From: an uncultured Prevotella sp.
Lineage (GTDB): Bacteria > Bacteroidota > Bacteroidia > Bacteroidales > Bacteroidaceae
Length of the DNA stretch: 45,091 nucleotides
NCBI GenBank assembly: GCA_900319905.1
Contig: ONQB01000025.1
Coordinates: forward strand, 1-45,091
Direction of reading: 5' to 3'
Shown: positions 43,305 to 45,091 of the stretch, one piece after another
How positions within the stretch are numbered: the stretch's first letter is position 1
Layout: each line of letters starts with the position of its first letter
Made by a program: the position numbers and the translations under genes
The notes under the pieces: generated by a model
What the model was told of the DNA's origin: nothing
The model's database searches: none
What the model saw: only the letters and a program-made list of their open reading frames with translations

Positions 43305-44933
43305 ATGAAACAGAAACTCCTCTTCACGCTGTTCTTCCTTCTGCTTGGCCTTCCGTTGCTGGCTCTGGCTCCCGTTTTCATCACTGCCGGACAGTCGAAT
43401 GCCGACGGTCGCGTGTATGTCAACCAGTTACCTTATTATATTAAGGCGAACGATTATCGTCATCTCAACTTTGCTTCGGTTGCAGGTCCTGAGGATGGCA
43501 CTTTCGGCCCGCGTAATATCAGTTCCGCCACCCGTTGGGCCTTTCAGGATGTGGTCAACTATTTCATTGACCAGCGCTCCACGTCCGATTTCTATGCTGT
43601 GAAATGCACCTATGGCGGCACGGCCATCGCGCTGGGTCAGACCGCGGCTAAGGTGCCAGAATGGAATGCCAGCCGTGCCTATCTCGACACTGCCAAGGCT
43701 TATCGTGGCGACTGGACCAAAGGCAACAGCCTTGCCAAGTCGCTCACCGAAGGCATGCGCGACCTGGTCAACGTCACACTCAGCAAGCTCAATGGCGGTT
43801 ACGACGTCAAGGCCATCATGTGGCATCAGGGCGAGAGCGACCGCAAGGCTGCTGACGCTTATTACGACAACTTCATGACGCTCGTCACCTATCTGCGCGA
43901 CTCCATCAGCAACATCACGGGTGACGAAGCTGACCGCCATCTGCCCGTCATCCTCGGCACCATCTCCCACAAGAGCAAGCAGTATAGCAGCGTCGTGGAA
44001 CAGGCACAACGCAAGGCTGCGGCCAACGATCCTAATATCTATCTCATCGACATGAGCGATGCCGGACTCAGAGAAGACAACCTCCACTTCGACTCTGCCT
44101 GGACCGAATACCTCGGCAAGAAGATGTTCAATGTACTGGTGCAAATAGGTGCTGTCGACGGTGATACCATTGAGGTGAAGAAGCCCGTCACCGAAGTGCA
44201 GCCCTCTGATACGACTTCCGACTCCACCTTCGGCGACATCACCTTCGCTGCCGAGCGCTCATGGGACTTCACCAAGACATGGAGCGACAGCACGAAGAAC
44301 GCGCTCGCCGTAGGGGGTGAGACCACAGGTTGGTATGCCAAAAGCGGATGGGGCTATCGCTATGTTCTCTCTTTCTCTGATCCGGCAGAATTGACAACCA
44401 TAGACGGCTACGTCATCAAGGAGACCCAAGGACTCTATTTCACATCGAAGACTGGTAACCGGCTCTGTGTCAACCCCGACAAAAACATTGGCCTCTATGC
44501 TGGCGGATGCACCATCATCGTGCCACAGGTGAAACCCGGACAGTATGTCTCTCTTGTCACTCAGACCGCCAAGGCCAGTTCGGCACGTGGATTGGTGCCC
44601 ACTGCTGCCAGCAAGCAGAACTTGGACTCCATTGCCGGTGGTTATGCATCGAAGAAACAGGTAACCAATGTGTGGTGGATACAGGATACCTTCACTCAAC
44701 CAGTCGATGCTGAGTTTGAGATTACGGGTGGTGGCATCTTCATTTATAAGATTGCGGTCAGCAACAGCGACCCGCTGTCACCCACGCCTACAGGAATTAG
44801 TACTGTTGCCGCGCTCCATAATGATACGCGTCTATATACCCTCTCGGGAGTAGCTGTCGAGGCTCCCGTGGGACCGGGCATCTACATCAGAAACAACAAG
44901 AAAATTGTAGTCAAAGGCAATGTCCTGCCTTAG
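43305..44933 (+). CDS. secreted SGNH-type carbohydrate esterase (SASA/DUF303-like) with T9SS-type tail
   Basis: Exported hydrolase of 542 aa from the ATG at 43305, which begins directly with signal peptide MKQKLLFTLFFLLLGLPLLALA. An in-frame ATG at 43281 would put eight polar residues in front of it. The catalytic features of sialate O-acetylesterase-like/CE6-type enzymes are GQSN with Ser31, GGTAIA, WHQGESD with His174, and DNLH with Asp258 and His261. Residues about 290-480 are a beta-rich domain like a carbohydrate-binding module. The tail (LYTLSGVAV, GIYIRNNKKIVVKG) resembles type IX secretion domains. It probably removes acetyl groups from plant or host glycans. Confidence 0.85.
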   Translation: MKQKLLFTLFFLLLGLPLLALAPVFITAGQSNADGRVYVNQLPYYIKANDYRHLNFASVAGPEDGTFGPRNISSATRWAFQDVVNYFIDQRSTSDFYAVKCTYGGTAIALGQTAAKVPEWNASRAYLDTAKAYRGDWTKGNSLAKSLTEGMRDLVNVTLSKLNGGYDVKAIMWHQGESDRKAADAYYDNFMTLVTYLRDSISNITGDEADRHLPVILGTISHKSKQYSSVVEQAQRKAAANDPNIYLIDMSDAGLREDNLHFDSAWTEYLGKKMFNVLVQIGAVDGDTIEVKKPVTEVQPSDTTSDSTFGDITFAAERSWDFTKTWSDSTKNALAVGGETTGWYAKSGWGYRYVLSFSDPAELTTIDGYVIKETQGLYFTSKTGNRLCVNPDKNIGLYAGGCTIIVPQVKPGQYVSLVTQTAKASSARGLVPTAASKQNLDSIAGGYASKKQVTNVWWIQDTFTQPVDAEFEITGGGIFIYKIAVSNSDPLSPTPTGISTVAALHNDTRLYTLSGVAVEAPVGPGIYIRNNKKIVVKGNVLP

Positions 44934-44965
44934 CCTCATTCATAATCGCTTCTATATAACTAACC

Positions 44966-45091
44966 CTACTCCGTTACCTTTAATCCAGCCTGTGCCTGCT
45001 CGTTCTGCAAACGTAAGATCTTTCCTTTAAGCCTTTTAATTCTATTTTCGAGATTAGCCTCTTTGCTTTTTACATAAACAGATTGATCATA
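44966..45091 (-). CDS. C-terminal end of a reverse-strand gene, cut by the window edge
   Basis: On the minus strand an open frame enters from the window end and stops at 44966-44968. The visible 41 residues (SKEANLENRIKRLKGKILRL and QNEQAQAGLKVTE) are a charged amphipathic coiled coil. The frame has no stop up to the edge. I cannot say what the protein is. Confidence 0.45.
   Translation of the reverse strand, partial: YDQSVYVKSKEANLENRIKRLKGKILRLQNEQAQAGLKVTE

Overview
The window looks like a chromosomal segment from a member of the Bacteroidota, most likely a Prevotella-type (Prevotellaceae) gut or oral anaerobe. Three kinds of evidence support this. Several promoters match the Bacteroides pattern TTTG-N19/20-TAnnTTTG, and start codons follow A-rich leaders rather than strong Shine-Dalgarno sites. 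Two secreted proteins end in tails typical of type IX secretion cargo. The nuo operon has fused nuoCD and no nuoE, nuoF or nuoG. I saw no rRNA, tRNA, IS transposase or phage gene, and no CRISPR array.

Layout. 0.3-2.6 kb: a secreted-protease cluster (DUF3244-like protein, C10/streptopain-type cysteine protease, and a lipoprotein overlapping the protease stop). 2.7-4.6 kb: a reverse-strand membrane TPR/coiled-coil regulator. 5.0-9.7 kb: a TolC / MacA-like adaptor / ABC ATPase / MacB-type permease efflux operon. 9.9-11.7 kb: a LytS/LytR-type two-component system. 11.8-13.1 kb: a lipoprotein gene and a gene-poor stretch with a 122-bp imperfect inverted repeat. 13.1-15.5 kb: an S9 peptidase and a 56-aa Thr/Asp/Ala-rich lipoprotein, both on the reverse strand. 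15.8-18.2 kb: mtaB and a family 2 glycosyltransferase. 18.4-20.4 kb: groES-groEL behind a cluster of TGACA/TGTCA half-sites. 20.6-23.0 kb: a multidomain secreted protein with a HEMLH zinc-protease motif.

23.5-27.6 kb holds a tightly packed five-gene operon: a small membrane protein, an AmgK-like sugar kinase fused to a RapZ C-terminal domain, a bacterial PH-domain protein, a MurU-like uridylyltransferase and a barrel-like outer-membrane protein. I read it as a peptidoglycan amino-sugar salvage operon with a built-in amino-sugar sensor. It is followed by guaA with a 49-aa trailing gene, mscL (reverse), gapA, and the 11-subunit complex I operon nuoABCDHIJKLMN (31.6-42.1 kb). Behind nuo lies a hemerythrin-LuxR regulator, then a secreted SGNH/SASA-type esterase and the end of a reverse-strand gene cut by the window edge.

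The most unusual non-coding feature is a family of three intergenic hairpins (9.7, 23.1 and 29.4 kb). Their arms are made of 8-bp units close to GAAGTYCR, in very different copy numbers (about 1, 4, and 15/11), and every copy lies just downstream of a gene. Close to the 23.1-kb copy is a separate array of four 22-bp tandem repeats. Two operons (9,891 and 23,490) have their -7 element only 4 nt before the ATG, which suggests leaderless mRNAs.
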